A stretch of DNA of 64,000 bases from Blastococcus litoris. Lineage in GTDB: Bacteria > Actinomycetota > Actinomycetes > Mycobacteriales > Geodermatophilaceae. The translations under genes were made by a program, and so were the position numbers. Of this stretch, positions 51,338 to 59,730 are shown piece by piece. Location: positions 33,593 through 97,592 of the forward strand of contig NZ_QCZF01000006.1 in assembly GCF_003075095.1 (NCBI RefSeq). The letters are read 5' to 3'. Within the stretch, counting starts at the first letter, position 1. Every line of letters begins with the position of its first letter. Below the pieces are notes generated by a model that worked only from the letters and a program-made list of their open reading frames with translations, was not told where the DNA came from and did no database searches.

Positions 51338-53119
51338 TCAGGCCGGGTGGGGGACCGCCGGCGGCAGGATCTCCGGACCTGCCTCGGCCGGGCGCGCGGC
51401 GTGCACCGGGTGGGCCCGGACTGCCAGCACGGCGACGTCGTCCTCGACGTCCGCACCGAGCATCTCGGCGAGCAGCCGGTCGCACAGCTCGTCCAGCGTG
51501 AGGCCGGTCGACCGGCCGAGGACCTCGCGCACCCGTTCGCGGCCCTCGTCGAGGAGGACGCCGCGCCGCTCGAACAGGCCGTCGGTGAACAGCACGAGCG
51601 TGCTGTCCTCGGGCATCGCGACGGTGCCGTCGGAGCGGGGGCCCAGCCAGCCGATGCCCACCGGCGGCCCGACCGGCGCCACCAGGTCCTCCACCGTGCC
51701 GTCGGCGTGCAGCAGCATCGGGTCGGGGTGCCCGGCGGTCGACCAGCGCAGCCGGCGCATGCCGATCACCGCATCGGCCGGGGTCTGCTCGATCCGGCAG
51801 ACCAGCGCGGTGGCCATCGCGGGCACCGCCAGCCCGACCAGGGCGTGGTCCACCCGGCGCAGGACGCCGGCCGGCTCCTCGAGCCGGTCGAACGCGATGC
51901 CCCGCACCAGCGTCTTGACCTGGCCCATCGCCGCGGCGGCCTCGATGTCGTGCCCCATCACGTCGCCGATCACCACGACGGTGTCGCCGTCGGGCTGCAG
52001 GAACGCGTCGTACCAGTCGCCGCCGATGGACACGCCCTGGGTGGCGGGGCGGTACCGCACCGACAGCTCGAGCGAGTCCGGCTGCACCGGTGGCGAGAGG
52101 AGGCTGAGCTGGAGGCGCTCGGCCACCTGCTGGTTCGCCAGGGCGAGACGGGCGTTGTCCAGGGCGAGGGCCGCCCGGCGCGAGGCGATCTCGGCCGTGC
52201 GCAGCTCCAGCTCCGTGTGCGGCCCGCGCTCCGGGCCGTTGATGAGCGTGAAACCGCCGATCAGCTCCCCCCGAGCGAGGAGCGGGAAGCCGGCGGCGGC
52301 CGCCGGCCGCAACGGGAGGAGAGCCTCCCGCGCCTCGCCGTCGGCGACCATCGACTCGACGATCTCGGGGGTCAGCTCGGGGACGACGACCGGCCGCGGG
52401 TCGCGCATCATGCGCGGCACCGGGGCCGAGGCGTTGTTCGTGGCCACGCGCAGGTCGGCGTAGCGGTTCATGGCGCCGACCAGCGCAGGGTCCCGGTGCG
52501 CGCGGCCGACGTCGCGCCGGGTGCCGTCGGGGTCGATCACGCTGACCAGGCACCAGTCGGCCAGCAGCGGGACGACGAGGTCGGCGAACCGCTGGACCGC
52601 CTCGTCCATGTCCGTGGTCGACGTCATGGCCAGGTTGATGTCGCCGAGGAGCATGAGGTGGCGGCCGGCGACCTCGGCCTCCATGGCGGCGCGCGCGGCC
52701 TCCGCCGCCGACGCCTCCCGCTCGCTGATGGCGGCGGCCCGCTCGTCGTCGGCGCGGCGCCGCTCCGTGACGTCGTCGTAGGTGACGACCAGCCCCGCGT
52801 CGGTGAGGAAGGCGTCCGCGCGGAACCACGTGCCGAGCGGGCCGAACCAGTCCTCGACGCCGTCGCTCACGCCGGTCCGGCGCACCCGGGAGTACAGCTC
52901 CTCGAACGGGCCGCCGACCGCCTCGGGGAACTCCGTCCACACGTGCCGGCCGACCAGGCCCTCCACCGTCCGGCCGAGCACCCTCGCGCCGACCGGGTTG
53001 ATGTAGCGGAACCGCCAGTCGTCGTCCAGGACGAACAACGGGCGCTCCATGCCCTCGACGGCCTGCAGCAGCAGGTCGCCGGGCGGCGGCGCCGCCTGGT
53101 CCCGGGTCATGCGGGTCAC
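51338..53119 (-). CDS. PAS-GAF-SpoIIE protein phosphatase
   Basis: A 593-residue signalling phosphatase: PAS about 15-115 (MERPLFVLDDDWRFRYINPVGARVLGRT), a helical linker, GAF about 150-320 and PP2C/SpoIIE about 345-570. The metal motifs are GGDWYDAFLQ, VIGDVMGHD and EDDVAVLAVR. It dephosphorylates Ser/Thr on anti-anti-sigma factors. It is divergent from a second phosphatase of the same kind, with a shared promoter region of about 120 bases. GTG 53119 with GAGG upstream is used, ATG 53110 being an alternative. Confidence 0.93.
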   Translation of the reverse strand: MTRMTRDQAAPPPGDLLLQAVEGMERPLFVLDDDWRFRYINPVGARVLGRTVEGLVGRHVWTEFPEAVGGPFEELYSRVRRTGVSDGVEDWFGPLGTWFRADAFLTDAGLVVTYDDVTERRRADDERAAAISEREASAAEAARAAMEAEVAGRHLMLLGDINLAMTSTTDMDEAVQRFADLVVPLLADWCLVSVIDPDGTRRDVGRAHRDPALVGAMNRYADLRVATNNASAPVPRMMRDPRPVVVPELTPEIVESMVADGEAREALLPLRPAAAAGFPLLARGELIGGFTLINGPERGPHTELELRTAEIASRRAALALDNARLALANQQVAERLQLSLLSPPVQPDSLELSVRYRPATQGVSIGGDWYDAFLQPDGDTVVVIGDVMGHDIEAAAAMGQVKTLVRGIAFDRLEEPAGVLRRVDHALVGLAVPAMATALVCRIEQTPADAVIGMRRLRWSTAGHPDPMLLHADGTVEDLVAPVGPPVGIGWLGPRSDGTVAMPEDSTLVLFTDGLFERRGVLLDEGRERVREVLGRSTGLTLDELCDRLLAEMLGADVEDDVAVLAVRAHPVHAARPAEAGPEILPPAVPHPA

Positions 53120-53242
53120 TCTGCCTCATCCCGGTCCCTACGCTGTAAACCCCGGGCCGCGCAGTGACCCGAAGCTCACCCCTGCGGGTCGGTCACGATC
53201 CGTCCCCTGCCGCTCCCGGCCTCCTTGGCAGGAGCACACCGG

Positions 53243-55006
53243 GTGGACACAATCGCGTCGTCCTCCACCGCCTGGTCCGGTAGGGACGCTCCAGCAGTGG
53301 GTCCTGGGACCCGATCGAGGGACGTGGGCACCGCGGTGGACGAGCACGAGGCCCGGCAGCTGCCCGGCACCGACGCCGACCTCGTCCGGTTCCTCGACAG
53401 CATGCCGGCGGCCTTCTGCTCGCTGGACGCCGGTGGGCGCTTCCGGTACGTCAACGCCGAGGCAGAGCGGCTCATGGGCGTGTCCCGCGCCGAGGTGCTG
53501 GGTCGATCGCTGTGGGAGGTCTTCCCCGGCCTCACCGGCGGCGCGTTCGAGAGCAGCTTCCGCACGGCAGCCGGCTCGGGTCACCCGCTGACCTTCGAGG
53601 CATCCTTCCCGGGCGCCCCCGACGGCTGGTTCGAGGTCCGGGTGTGGCCGGGCTCGGACGGCCTGGCCGTGTACGTCCTCGACGTCACCGACCGGCGCGA
53701 CGCCGAGGAGGCCGCCCGCCGGGCGACCGCCCGCACCGCGCTGCTGGCCCAGGTGAGCGCGGAGCTGGCGGGGCAGCTGGACGTGCTGTCGGCACTGGGC
53801 CGCCTCGCGGAACTCGTCGTCCCGGTCCTCGCCGACGGTTGCATCGTCACGCTGGTCGACCGCGAGGGCCGGGCCCGCGACGTCGGTTCGTGGCACGGGG
53901 ACCCGGTGCGCCGGCCGCTGATGGACAGGTACGCCCAGCTCCGGCTCGATACGCTGCCGGGCACCTCCCCCGTCGCGCAGGCCCTGGTGGCCGGTACCCC
54001 GGTCACCGAGTCCGTCGACGCCGTGCTGCACCTGATGCCCGACGGCCCGGCCCGCGAGCTGCTCGTCGAGCTCGCCCCGGCGACGGCGGTCGTGCTCCCC
54101 CTCACCGCCGAGGCGCGCACCGTCGGCGTGCTGACCCTGTACCTCGACGCCGGGCGGGTGACGGCCGACGAGGACATCGAGACCGCCAGGCAGGTCGCGG
54201 CCGAGGCGGCCCGTGCGGTCACCCGTGTGCACCGGCAGAGCCAGCAGGCCCAGCTCGCGGAGGCGCTGCAGCGCAGCCTGCTCACCGACCCGCCGGTACT
54301 CGACCGCGCGGCGGTGGTGGTCCGCTACGTGCCCGCGGCCGAGGCAGCCCGGGTGGGCGGGGACTGGTACGACGCCTTCCTCCAGCGCGACGGCTCGCTC
54401 GTGGTCGTGATCGGCGACGTCGTGGGCCACGACACGGCGGCGGCGGCCGCGATGGGCCAGGTCCGCGGCCTGCTCCGCGGCATCGCCCACTACAGCGGCG
54501 CCGGTCCCGCGGAGGTGCTGCGCGGGCTCGACGAGGCGATCGCAGGCATGCACGACGAGACCCTGGCCACCGCCGCCGTCGCCCGGTTCGAGTGCGACGG
54601 CGCGGGCGGGTGGCAGCTCCGCTGGGCCAACGCCGGTCACCCCCCGCCCCTGCTGCTGGCCGCCGACGGCGGCGTCACCGTGCTGGGCGAGGTGATCGGC
54701 GACCTGATGCTCGGCGTCGACCCCGCGGCGGTCCGGCAGGAGTCGGTCGTCCCGGTGCCGCCGGGGTCGACCGTGCTCCTGCACAGCGACGGGCTGGTGG
54801 AGCGGCGCGACAGCACGATCGACGTGGGCACGGCGGCCCTGGCCGGTCACCTCGCCGACCTCGCGGGCAGCCACCTGGAGGACCTGTGCGACGGCGTCCT
54901 GCGCCGGATGCTGCGCGGTATCCCCCAGGACGACGTCGCGCTGGTGGCCGTCCGGCTGGGAGATCCGGACCCGGACGAGGCACGAACCACACCCGGGTGC
55001 GGTTGA
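53243..55006 (+). CDS. PAS-GAF-SpoIIE protein phosphatase, paralogue of the 33.7-kb gene
   Basis: A 587-residue signalling phosphatase: PAS about 30-150 (LVRFLDSMPAAFCSLDAGGRFRYVNAEAERLMG), GAF about 165-325 and SpoIIE about 360-570 with GGDWYDAFLQ, VIGDVVGHD and DDVALVAVR. The C-terminal part closely matches the phosphatase at 33.7 kb, including two exact DNA blocks. Start candidates are GTG 53243 and GTG 53336. The HATPase gene follows 57 bases downstream, so the two probably work in one partner-switching circuit. Confidence 0.92.
   Translation: MDTIASSSTAWSGRDAPAVGPGTRSRDVGTAVDEHEARQLPGTDADLVRFLDSMPAAFCSLDAGGRFRYVNAEAERLMGVSRAEVLGRSLWEVFPGLTGGAFESSFRTAAGSGHPLTFEASFPGAPDGWFEVRVWPGSDGLAVYVLDVTDRRDAEEAARRATARTALLAQVSAELAGQLDVLSALGRLAELVVPVLADGCIVTLVDREGRARDVGSWHGDPVRRPLMDRYAQLRLDTLPGTSPVAQALVAGTPVTESVDAVLHLMPDGPARELLVELAPATAVVLPLTAEARTVGVLTLYLDAGRVTADEDIETARQVAAEAARAVTRVHRQSQQAQLAEALQRSLLTDPPVLDRAAVVVRYVPAAEAARVGGDWYDAFLQRDGSLVVVIGDVVGHDTAAAAAMGQVRGLLRGIAHYSGAGPAEVLRGLDEAIAGMHDETLATAAVARFECDGAGGWQLRWANAGHPPPLLLAADGGVTVLGEVIGDLMLGVDPAAVRQESVVPVPPGSTVLLHSDGLVERRDSTIDVGTAALAGHLADLAGSHLEDLCDGVLRRMLRGIPQDDVALVAVRLGDPDPDEARTTPGCG
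54350..54435. repeat. DNA block shared with the phosphatase gene at 35.6 kb
   Basis: The stretches 54350-54381 and 54405-54435 are identical to 35616-35647 and 35671-35701 and have the same spacing. Confidence 0.85.
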
Positions 55007-55063
55007 CCCCGCCCCCCGCTGGGCACCCCGGTCCTGCACACTCCGAAACCGGGGGAGACGGTG

Positions 55064-55525
55064 ATGGGTCGACTGGCGTGGCCGCTGAGGCCGCTACCGG
55101 ACGGGCGCGGCGAGGTCTGGCGGTGGGACCTGGGCGGCCTGTCCGAGCTGTCGGCTGCCCGTGCGGGCCTGCGCAGCCGGCTCGGAGTGGTCGGCTTCCC
55201 GCCGCCCGACGAGGACACGGCGGGCGAGCGGCTCGTGCTGGCCTTCGACGAGCTCGCGTCCAACGCGCTGCGGCACGGCGAGGCACCGGTCGTCGCGACG
55301 GTCGTGGCCGGAAGCGGCGGATGGCTGCTCGACGTCAGCGACCGCGCGCCGGAGACCCTGCCCTCACCGGCCCTGGACCGCGATCCCGCCAAGGGTGGGA
55401 TGGGACTGCACCTGGTGGCCCGCCTGTCCGTCGCCCACGGCTGGTACGTCGACGACGGGTGCAAGCACGTGTGGGCGTGCCTGCCCGCGACGGTGGACCG
55501 CCAGCCCGCGATGGCTCGAACGTGA
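55064..55525 (+). CDS. HATPase anti-sigma-type serine kinase
   Basis: A 153-residue GHKL ATPase of the RsbW/SpoIIAB type. The N box is AFDELASNALRHG (Glu and Asn near residues 68-72), the G1 box LLDVSDRAPE and the G2 box GGMGLHLVARL. The family phosphorylates STAS anti-anti-sigma factors or binds sigma factors, the reverse of SpoIIE phosphatases. Its position after the phosphatase at 53.2 kb suggests they are partners. GGGGGAG precedes the ATG at 55064; a GTG at 55061 is in frame. No sigma factor is next to it. Confidence 0.9.
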   Translation: MGRLAWPLRPLPDGRGEVWRWDLGGLSELSAARAGLRSRLGVVGFPPPDEDTAGERLVLAFDELASNALRHGEAPVVATVVAGSGGWLLDVSDRAPETLPSPALDRDPAKGGMGLHLVARLSVAHGWYVDDGCKHVWACLPATVDRQPAMART

Positions 55526-55538
55526 CGGCCTGAACGCG

Positions 55539-55577
55539 CCGCGACCTCCGGCACCGGGTCGGTGGCGGAGGTCGCGG
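55539..55577. terminator. Bidirectional terminator between HATPase and che genes
   Basis: CCGCGACCTCCG (55539-55550) pairs perfectly with CGGAGGTCGCGG (55566-55577), and four more pairs lie inside after one mismatch. The loop is gggtc. It lies between convergent stops and can end both transcripts. Confidence 0.8.
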
Positions 55578-55591
55578 GCGGTGTCACGGGG

Positions 55592-56083
55592 TCACGGGAT
55601 GACGAGGGAGAGCGCACCCTTCCCGTAGGTCGGCACCTCGATGGCGAGGTCGATCCGGTTGAACGCCGCCAGCATGCCCGCGACGTCCCCGGGGATGTCG
55701 TCACCGGGAGCCACGAGGGCGTCCAGCTTCGAGTGCCGCGCGCCCTCCTTGTTGAACAGGGCCGACAGCACGTTCACCACCTCGTACAGCGCCTCGACCT
55801 GCATGCCGCTCAGCTCGCCGTCCTCCTCGACGGCGTCCTGGGCGCCCCCGGGTGGGAGCAGGGCCAGCGCCGAGCCGGTGTAGGCGGAGGCGGCGAGGTC
55901 CATGACGCACAGGGCGGTGACGGCCTTCTGCGGGTCGACGTAGATGGCGACGGAGACCGGCTTGTCGGGGGTCGGGGTGACCGGCGCACCCGGCAGCACG
56001 CTGACCGGCTTGCCGACGAGGCCCGACAGCATGTCGCGGACCTCCTTGGCCTCCGGGAGGGGGACGGTGCCCACGGCGGTCAC
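55592..56083 (-). CDS. Chemotaxis-cluster protein, CheC/CheX-like candidate, last gene of the operon
   Basis: A 163-residue protein of unknown function. It starts MTAVGTVPLPEAKEVRDMLSGLVGKPVSVLPGAP and has an AIYVDPQKAVTALCVMDLAASAYTGSALALLP strand-helix and a VEALYEVVNVLSALFN helix. The last block resembles the ExxN helix of CheC/CheX phosphatases but lacks a second Asn in the expected place (EVVN), so the assignment is weak. The GTG start overlaps the stop of the CheY gene in a GTGA. A terminator follows. Confidence 0.65.
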   Translation of the reverse strand: MTAVGTVPLPEAKEVRDMLSGLVGKPVSVLPGAPVTPTPDKPVSVAIYVDPQKAVTALCVMDLAASAYTGSALALLPPGGAQDAVEEDGELSGMQVEALYEVVNVLSALFNKEGARHSKLDALVAPGDDIPGDVAGMLAAFNRIDLAIEVPTYGKGALSLVIP

Positions 56084-56442
56084 GCGATCACCCCGTCCAG
56101 GTGCTCCTTGAACGTGTCCTCGGTGAAGGGCTTGGCGATGAGGAAGAGCGCGCCGGCGTTGGCCGCCTTCTCCCGCATCTCGGGCGAGCCCTCCGAGGTC
56201 ACGAACCCGAACGGCACGGCCGAGCCGGAGGCGCGCATGGCCTCCAGGCACTCGATGCCGCTCATGTTCGGCATGTTCCAGTCCGACAGCACCAGGTCCG
56301 GCTTCTCGGAGCCGACCTTGGCCAGCGCGTCCGCGCCGTCCTCGGCCTCGACGATGTCGTGGTCGTCGTAACCGGCCTGCCGCAGGGTGCGGATGACGAT
56401 CTGCCGCATGACGCGGCTGTCGTCGGCGACAAGGATCTTCAC
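56080..56442 (-). CDS. cheY: CheY-like response regulator, first copy by coordinate
   Basis: A 120-residue single receiver domain: VADDSRVMRQIVIRTL with the acid pair, phospho-acceptor D54 in LVLSDWNMPNMSG, Thr/Ser near VTSEGS and Lys in LIAKPF. There is no output domain. Phosphorylated CheY binds the flagellar switch, but in this cluster a second CheY (56990-57373) exists, and one of them may instead serve as a phosphate sink. It is overlapped by the CheX-like gene upstream and the CheC-like gene downstream. Confidence 0.93.
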   Translation of the reverse strand: MKILVADDSRVMRQIVIRTLRQAGYDDHDIVEAEDGADALAKVGSEKPDLVLSDWNMPNMSGIECLEAMRASGSAVPFGFVTSEGSPEMREKAANAGALFLIAKPFTEDTFKEHLDGVIA

Positions 56443-56993
56443 AGGGGCACCTCGTTCTTCTGGTCGTTCTTCTGCTGGTCGGGCAGGGCGCCGGCGGCGC
56501 CCTGGACGGTGATGGTCAGTGCCTGGCCGCGCCAGAGGAGGTCGACGCGGAGCACGTCGGCGCCGGCCTCGGGTGCCGAGCCGACCTCGGGCAGGCCGAG
56601 CACCGAGGGTCCGGGGAGGACGGCCTTGACGTTGCCGCCCACGACGTTGGCGAGCTCGCCCATGCCGTCGGCGACGTCCTCCTCGTCGAGGACCGGCGGG
56701 GCGTGCTCGGCGAGCAGGCAGCGGGAGAGCTCCTCGGCCGTGGCGCGCCCGCAGGTGAGGACGACGGCGCCGGTCCACGGCCCCACGACCTCGACCCAGG
56801 AGCTGACGGCGTCGTCGGGGAGCCCGCCCGGCAGGGGGACGAGGAACTCGTCGTCGCCGACGAGGGCCGACCACGCCTCCTGCGCGATGCTCTGGACGGT
56901 GTCCTCGTCGACGAGGTCGGTGATGAGCAGCGGCGCGTCGGCGGCCCGGCGGCGTTCGCCGGTGTCCGCGCCCGGCCCGGAGTAGGTGCTCAC
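56439..56993 (-). CDS. CheX-like chemotaxis phosphatase
   Basis: A 184-residue protein. The active-site helix GMGELANVVGGNVKAVLPG carries the ExxN pattern of CheX/CheC phosphatases that remove phosphate from CheY. A strand-rich C-terminal region (VLRVDLLWRGQALTITVQG) follows. Location between two cheY genes, with GTGA overlaps on both sides, supports the role. The GTG at 56993 is the start. The C-terminal QKNDQKNEVPL is an unusual polar tail. Confidence 0.82.
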   Translation of the reverse strand: MSTYSGPGADTGERRRAADAPLLITDLVDEDTVQSIAQEAWSALVGDDEFLVPLPGGLPDDAVSSWVEVVGPWTGAVVLTCGRATAEELSRCLLAEHAPPVLDEEDVADGMGELANVVGGNVKAVLPGPSVLGLPEVGSAPEAGADVLRVDLLWRGQALTITVQGAAGALPDQQKNDQKNEVPL

Positions 56994-57373
56994 AGGACAG
57001 CCTCCTGGGGGAGCAGGCCGAGCAGCGCGAGCTTGTCGCGGATCGCGTCGGCGGTGAACGGCTTGATGACGTACTCGTGGGCGCCGGCCGCCAGCGCCTT
57101 CACGATCTGGCCGTGCTCGCTCTCGGAGGTGACCATCATGATCGTCACCTGCCGCCAGGACGGGTTGGACCGGACGGCGGAGACGAACTGGAGCCCGTCC
57201 ATCACCGGCATGTTCCAGTCGACGCAGACCAGGTCGGGGACGTAGCCGCCCTCGAGCACGTCGAGTCCCTCGCGGCCGTGGCCGGCCTGCTGCACCTCGT
57301 AGCCGAGATCCTCGAGGATCCCGGCGACGATCCGGCGCATGACCTTCGAATCGTCGATCACCAGAGCACGCAC
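56990..57373 (-). CDS. cheY: CheY-like response regulator, second copy by coordinate
   Basis: A 127-residue receiver domain: VIDDSKVMRRIVAGIL, phospho-acceptor D52 in LVCVDWNMPVMDG, VTSESEHGQIV and YVIKPF. It differs clearly from the other CheY of the cluster. It lies directly after cheR (two-base gap) and overlaps the CheX-like gene. It starts at GTG 57373. Either copy may be the motor-binding one. Confidence 0.93.
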   Translation of the reverse strand: MRALVIDDSKVMRRIVAGILEDLGYEVQQAGHGREGLDVLEGGYVPDLVCVDWNMPVMDGLQFVSAVRSNPSWRQVTIMMVTSESEHGQIVKALAAGAHEYVIKPFTADAIRDKLALLGLLPQEAVL

Positions 57374-57375
57374 GT

Positions 57376-58200
57376 TCAGCTTCCCTTCAGCGGGCGGTAG
57401 GCGGAGCTGCGGCCGACGACGACCCGCTCCCAGGAGTCGTCCACCCCGAGCGTCGTCTCTGCCGCACCGAGGAACAGCCATCCGTCGGGGCGCATGAGGT
57501 CGCGCACGCGGCGGAGGATCGCCTGCTTCGTGGGCAGGTCGAAGTAGATGAGCACGTTGCGCAGGTAGACCACGTCGAACGGGCCCATCCGCGGCAGCGG
57601 CGCTGCCAGGTTGCACTCCGAGGCGGTCACCATCCGCTTCAGCTGCGGGGCGACCTCCCACTCGTTGCCCGCCCGGACGAAGTGCCGGACCAGCATCGGA
57701 GCGGGCAGACCGCGGTTGACCTCGAGCTGGCTGAACCGGCCGGCCCGGGTGCGGGTGACCATCTCGCGCGACAGGTCGGTCGCGGTGATGGAGACGCGGG
57801 TGGCGGCGTTCGGGATGGCGTCCTCGAGCAGCATCGCGATCGTGTACGGCTCCTGACCGCTGGAGCACGCGGCCGACCAGATCTGCAGGCGCTCGTTCGG
57901 GCCGCGGGCGGCCAGCAGCGCCGGCATCACGGTCGAGGTGAGCGCCGTGAACGGGTCACCGTCACGGAACCACGACGTCTCGTTCGTCGTCAGCGCCTCG
58001 ACGATCCGGCGGGTGCTGTCGGGGTCGGGACGGCTTCGAACCGTCTCCACGAACTGGGAGACGTCGGGCAGGCCCTTCTCCCGGGCGATGGGCAGCAGAC
58101 GCGCCTCGACCAGGTACTCCTTGCCCGGCTGGAGGACGATCGCGCTCTCCTTGTGCACGAGCTGCCGCACCCAGTCGAAGCTGGTCGTGGTGAGGGTCAT
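57376..58200 (-). CDS. cheR: Chemotaxis methyltransferase CheR
   Basis: A 274-residue S-adenosylmethionine methyltransferase that methylates glutamates of chemoreceptors. The N-terminal helical CheR domain (about 1-75) is followed by the methyltransferase domain: ALTTNETSWFRDGDPF, IWSAACSSGQEPYTIAMLL (the cofactor loop) and DVVYLRNVLIYFD. The ATG at 58200 overlaps the cheB stop as ATGA, so CheB and CheR are made together as the adaptation pair. The length is normal. Confidence 0.96.
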   Translation of the reverse strand: MTLTTTSFDWVRQLVHKESAIVLQPGKEYLVEARLLPIAREKGLPDVSQFVETVRSRPDPDSTRRIVEALTTNETSWFRDGDPFTALTSTVMPALLAARGPNERLQIWSAACSSGQEPYTIAMLLEDAIPNAATRVSITATDLSREMVTRTRAGRFSQLEVNRGLPAPMLVRHFVRAGNEWEVAPQLKRMVTASECNLAAPLPRMGPFDVVYLRNVLIYFDLPTKQAILRRVRDLMRPDGWLFLGAAETTLGVDDSWERVVVGRSSAYRPLKGS

Positions 58201-59300
58201 CGGGTGCTCCCAGCGATCGCGGCGGTCCGGTTGCCGGCCACGCCGGAGAGGTGGCGGGAGATGGCCTCGGGGATGCGGTCCAGGGACAGCACCTCGTCGG
58301 CGTAGCCCGCCTGGCTGATCGCGCCGGGCATCCCCCAGACCACCGAGGTGTGCTGGTCCTGCACGAGGACGGTGCCCCCGGCGGCGCGGATCTCCCCGGC
58401 GCCGTTGCGGCCGTCCGAGCCCATGCCGGTCAGGACGACGGCCAGGACGGCACCGTCGAACGCGGTCACCGCGGAGCGGAACAGCGGGTCGACGGCGGGG
58501 CGGCAGAAGTTCTCGGGCGGGCCCTGGTTGAGGCCCGTGTGCAGGCCGCGCGCACCACCGCGGACGACCAGGTGGTGGTCACCGGGCGCCAGGTGCACCG
58601 TCCCGGGGACCAGGGGAGTGCCGTCGGACGCCTCGACCACCCGCAGCGGGCAGAGCCGGTCCAGACGCTGGGCGAACTGACGGGTGAAGACCGGGGGCAT
58701 GTGCTGCACCAGCAGCACGGGCACCGGCAGGGACGCCGGGAGCTGGGGGAGGACCTTGGCGAGGGCCTCGGGACCGCCGGTCGACGAGCCGATGACCAGG
58801 ACGGCGGGCTTCTTGCCGGGGCCGCTGCGCGGCCGGGCCGGGGGAGGGGGCGGGGGTGCGGCAGCCGTGCGCACAGGCCCCATCGAGACGGGACGGCCGG
58901 TGAGCGCCTTGATCTTGGGGATCAGCTGCTCGCGCACGCTCTCCATCGACTGACCCACGCTGCCGACGTTGGCGGGCTTCGTGACGTAGTCGCTGGCGCC
59001 GGCGGAGAGGGCGTCCATGGTGGCGGAGGCGCCGCGCTCGGTGAGCGTGCTGAACATGATGATGGGCACGCGGCTGCGCGCCGCCCGGATGGCGCGGACC
59101 GCCTCGATGCCGTTCATCTCCGGCATCTCGATGTCCATCGTCACGAGATCGGGCTTCAGCTGCTCGAGCTTGCCCACGGCGATCCTGCCGTTGACGGCGG
59201 TGCCGACGACCTCGATGTCGGGGTCGGCCGAGAGGACGTCGGTGACGATCTTGCGGACGACGACCGAGTCGTCGACCACCATCACCCGGATCGGGTTCAC
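58197..59300 (-). CDS. cheB: Chemotaxis response regulator and methylesterase CheB
   Basis: A 367-residue two-domain enzyme. The receiver domain has D56 in LVTMDIEMPEMNG; a Pro-rich linker (APPPPPPARPRSG) follows. The methylesterase/deamidase domain holds the catalytic Ser in IGSSTGG (171-176), His200 in VQHMPP and the Asp of TGMGSDGRNG. It removes methyl groups added by CheR. The GTG at 59300 is preceded by GGAGGA. A FliA-type promoter lies 53-79 bases upstream. Confidence 0.96.
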   Translation of the reverse strand: MNPIRVMVVDDSVVVRKIVTDVLSADPDIEVVGTAVNGRIAVGKLEQLKPDLVTMDIEMPEMNGIEAVRAIRAARSRVPIIMFSTLTERGASATMDALSAGASDYVTKPANVGSVGQSMESVREQLIPKIKALTGRPVSMGPVRTAAAPPPPPPARPRSGPGKKPAVLVIGSSTGGPEALAKVLPQLPASLPVPVLLVQHMPPVFTRQFAQRLDRLCPLRVVEASDGTPLVPGTVHLAPGDHHLVVRGGARGLHTGLNQGPPENFCRPAVDPLFRSAVTAFDGAVLAVVLTGMGSDGRNGAGEIRAAGGTVLVQDQHTSVVWGMPGAISQAGYADEVLSLDRIPEAISRHLSGVAGNRTAAIAGSTR

Positions 59301-59317
59301 GCGTGTCCTCCAGCTTC

Positions 59318-59340
59318 CCTGTCGGGCTCAGCCCGGCAGG
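59318..59340 (-). other. Leader hairpin just upstream of the cheB ribosome site
   Basis: Bases 59318-59327 pair with 59331-59340 (ten positions, one T-G) around the loop tca. In the minus-strand transcript it would lie immediately before the GGAGGA of cheB, within a 5' leader of about 45 bases. Confidence 0.6.
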
Positions 59341-59352
59341 CTGTTCATTTCT

Positions 59353-59379
59353 GTATCGGCACCAGCGAGCAGCCCTTGA
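59353..59379 (-). promoter_or_regulatory. FliA/WhiG-type promoter of cheB
   Basis: On the minus strand TCAA, 15 bases, then GCCGATAC (59360 to 59353). This matches the flagellar sigma-28/WhiG pattern TAAA-N15-GCCGATAA with one change in each element. Confidence 0.6.
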
Positions 59380-59730
59380 GCGGGCCGGCCGTGATCGTTT
59401 CCACGGGCTGCTCGAGGGGGCCGGCGTGCCGACAGAAAAGAGCTTCGGCTGTGCGCAATCAAAAGAGAAGAGAAGCGCCGAACTCGTTACGCAATTCCTC
59501 GACGACCGTCTCGAAATGGTCGAATCGGGCATTTGTGCATGTGTCGACAATGGCGGGCCGGTCACCGGTGGGCGGACGAACCCGCTGGTCACGGGACCGG
59601 CCGCTCCGCGCCGCGCGCAGGGGCGGGGGCGCACGGGACCGGTGACCGACGACGGTCGGTCAGGTCACCCGGCGGCGTGGCGCCGGTCCGGTGACCGCGG
59701 GGGAACCGCAGGCGAGGGGGAGGGACCCGC

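Larger units (their letters stand above)
59301..59730. other. Intergenic region upstream of cheB
   Basis: A gene-free stretch of 430 bases between cheB and the 297-residue protein gene. Much of it, especially about 59430-59560, is AT-richer than the window. It holds the cheB promoter (59353-59379), a hairpin in the leader (59318-59340) and a large 10-bp inverted repeat, CGAGCAGCCC / GGGCTGCTCG, at 59366-59375 and 59405-59414. I found no convincing reading frame. Confidence 0.6.

Noticed and set aside
59430..59560. Possible c-di-GMP riboswitch or small RNA in the AT-rich stretch before cheB
   Set aside because: The conserved GEMM elements are not present, and I could not fold a typical structure.
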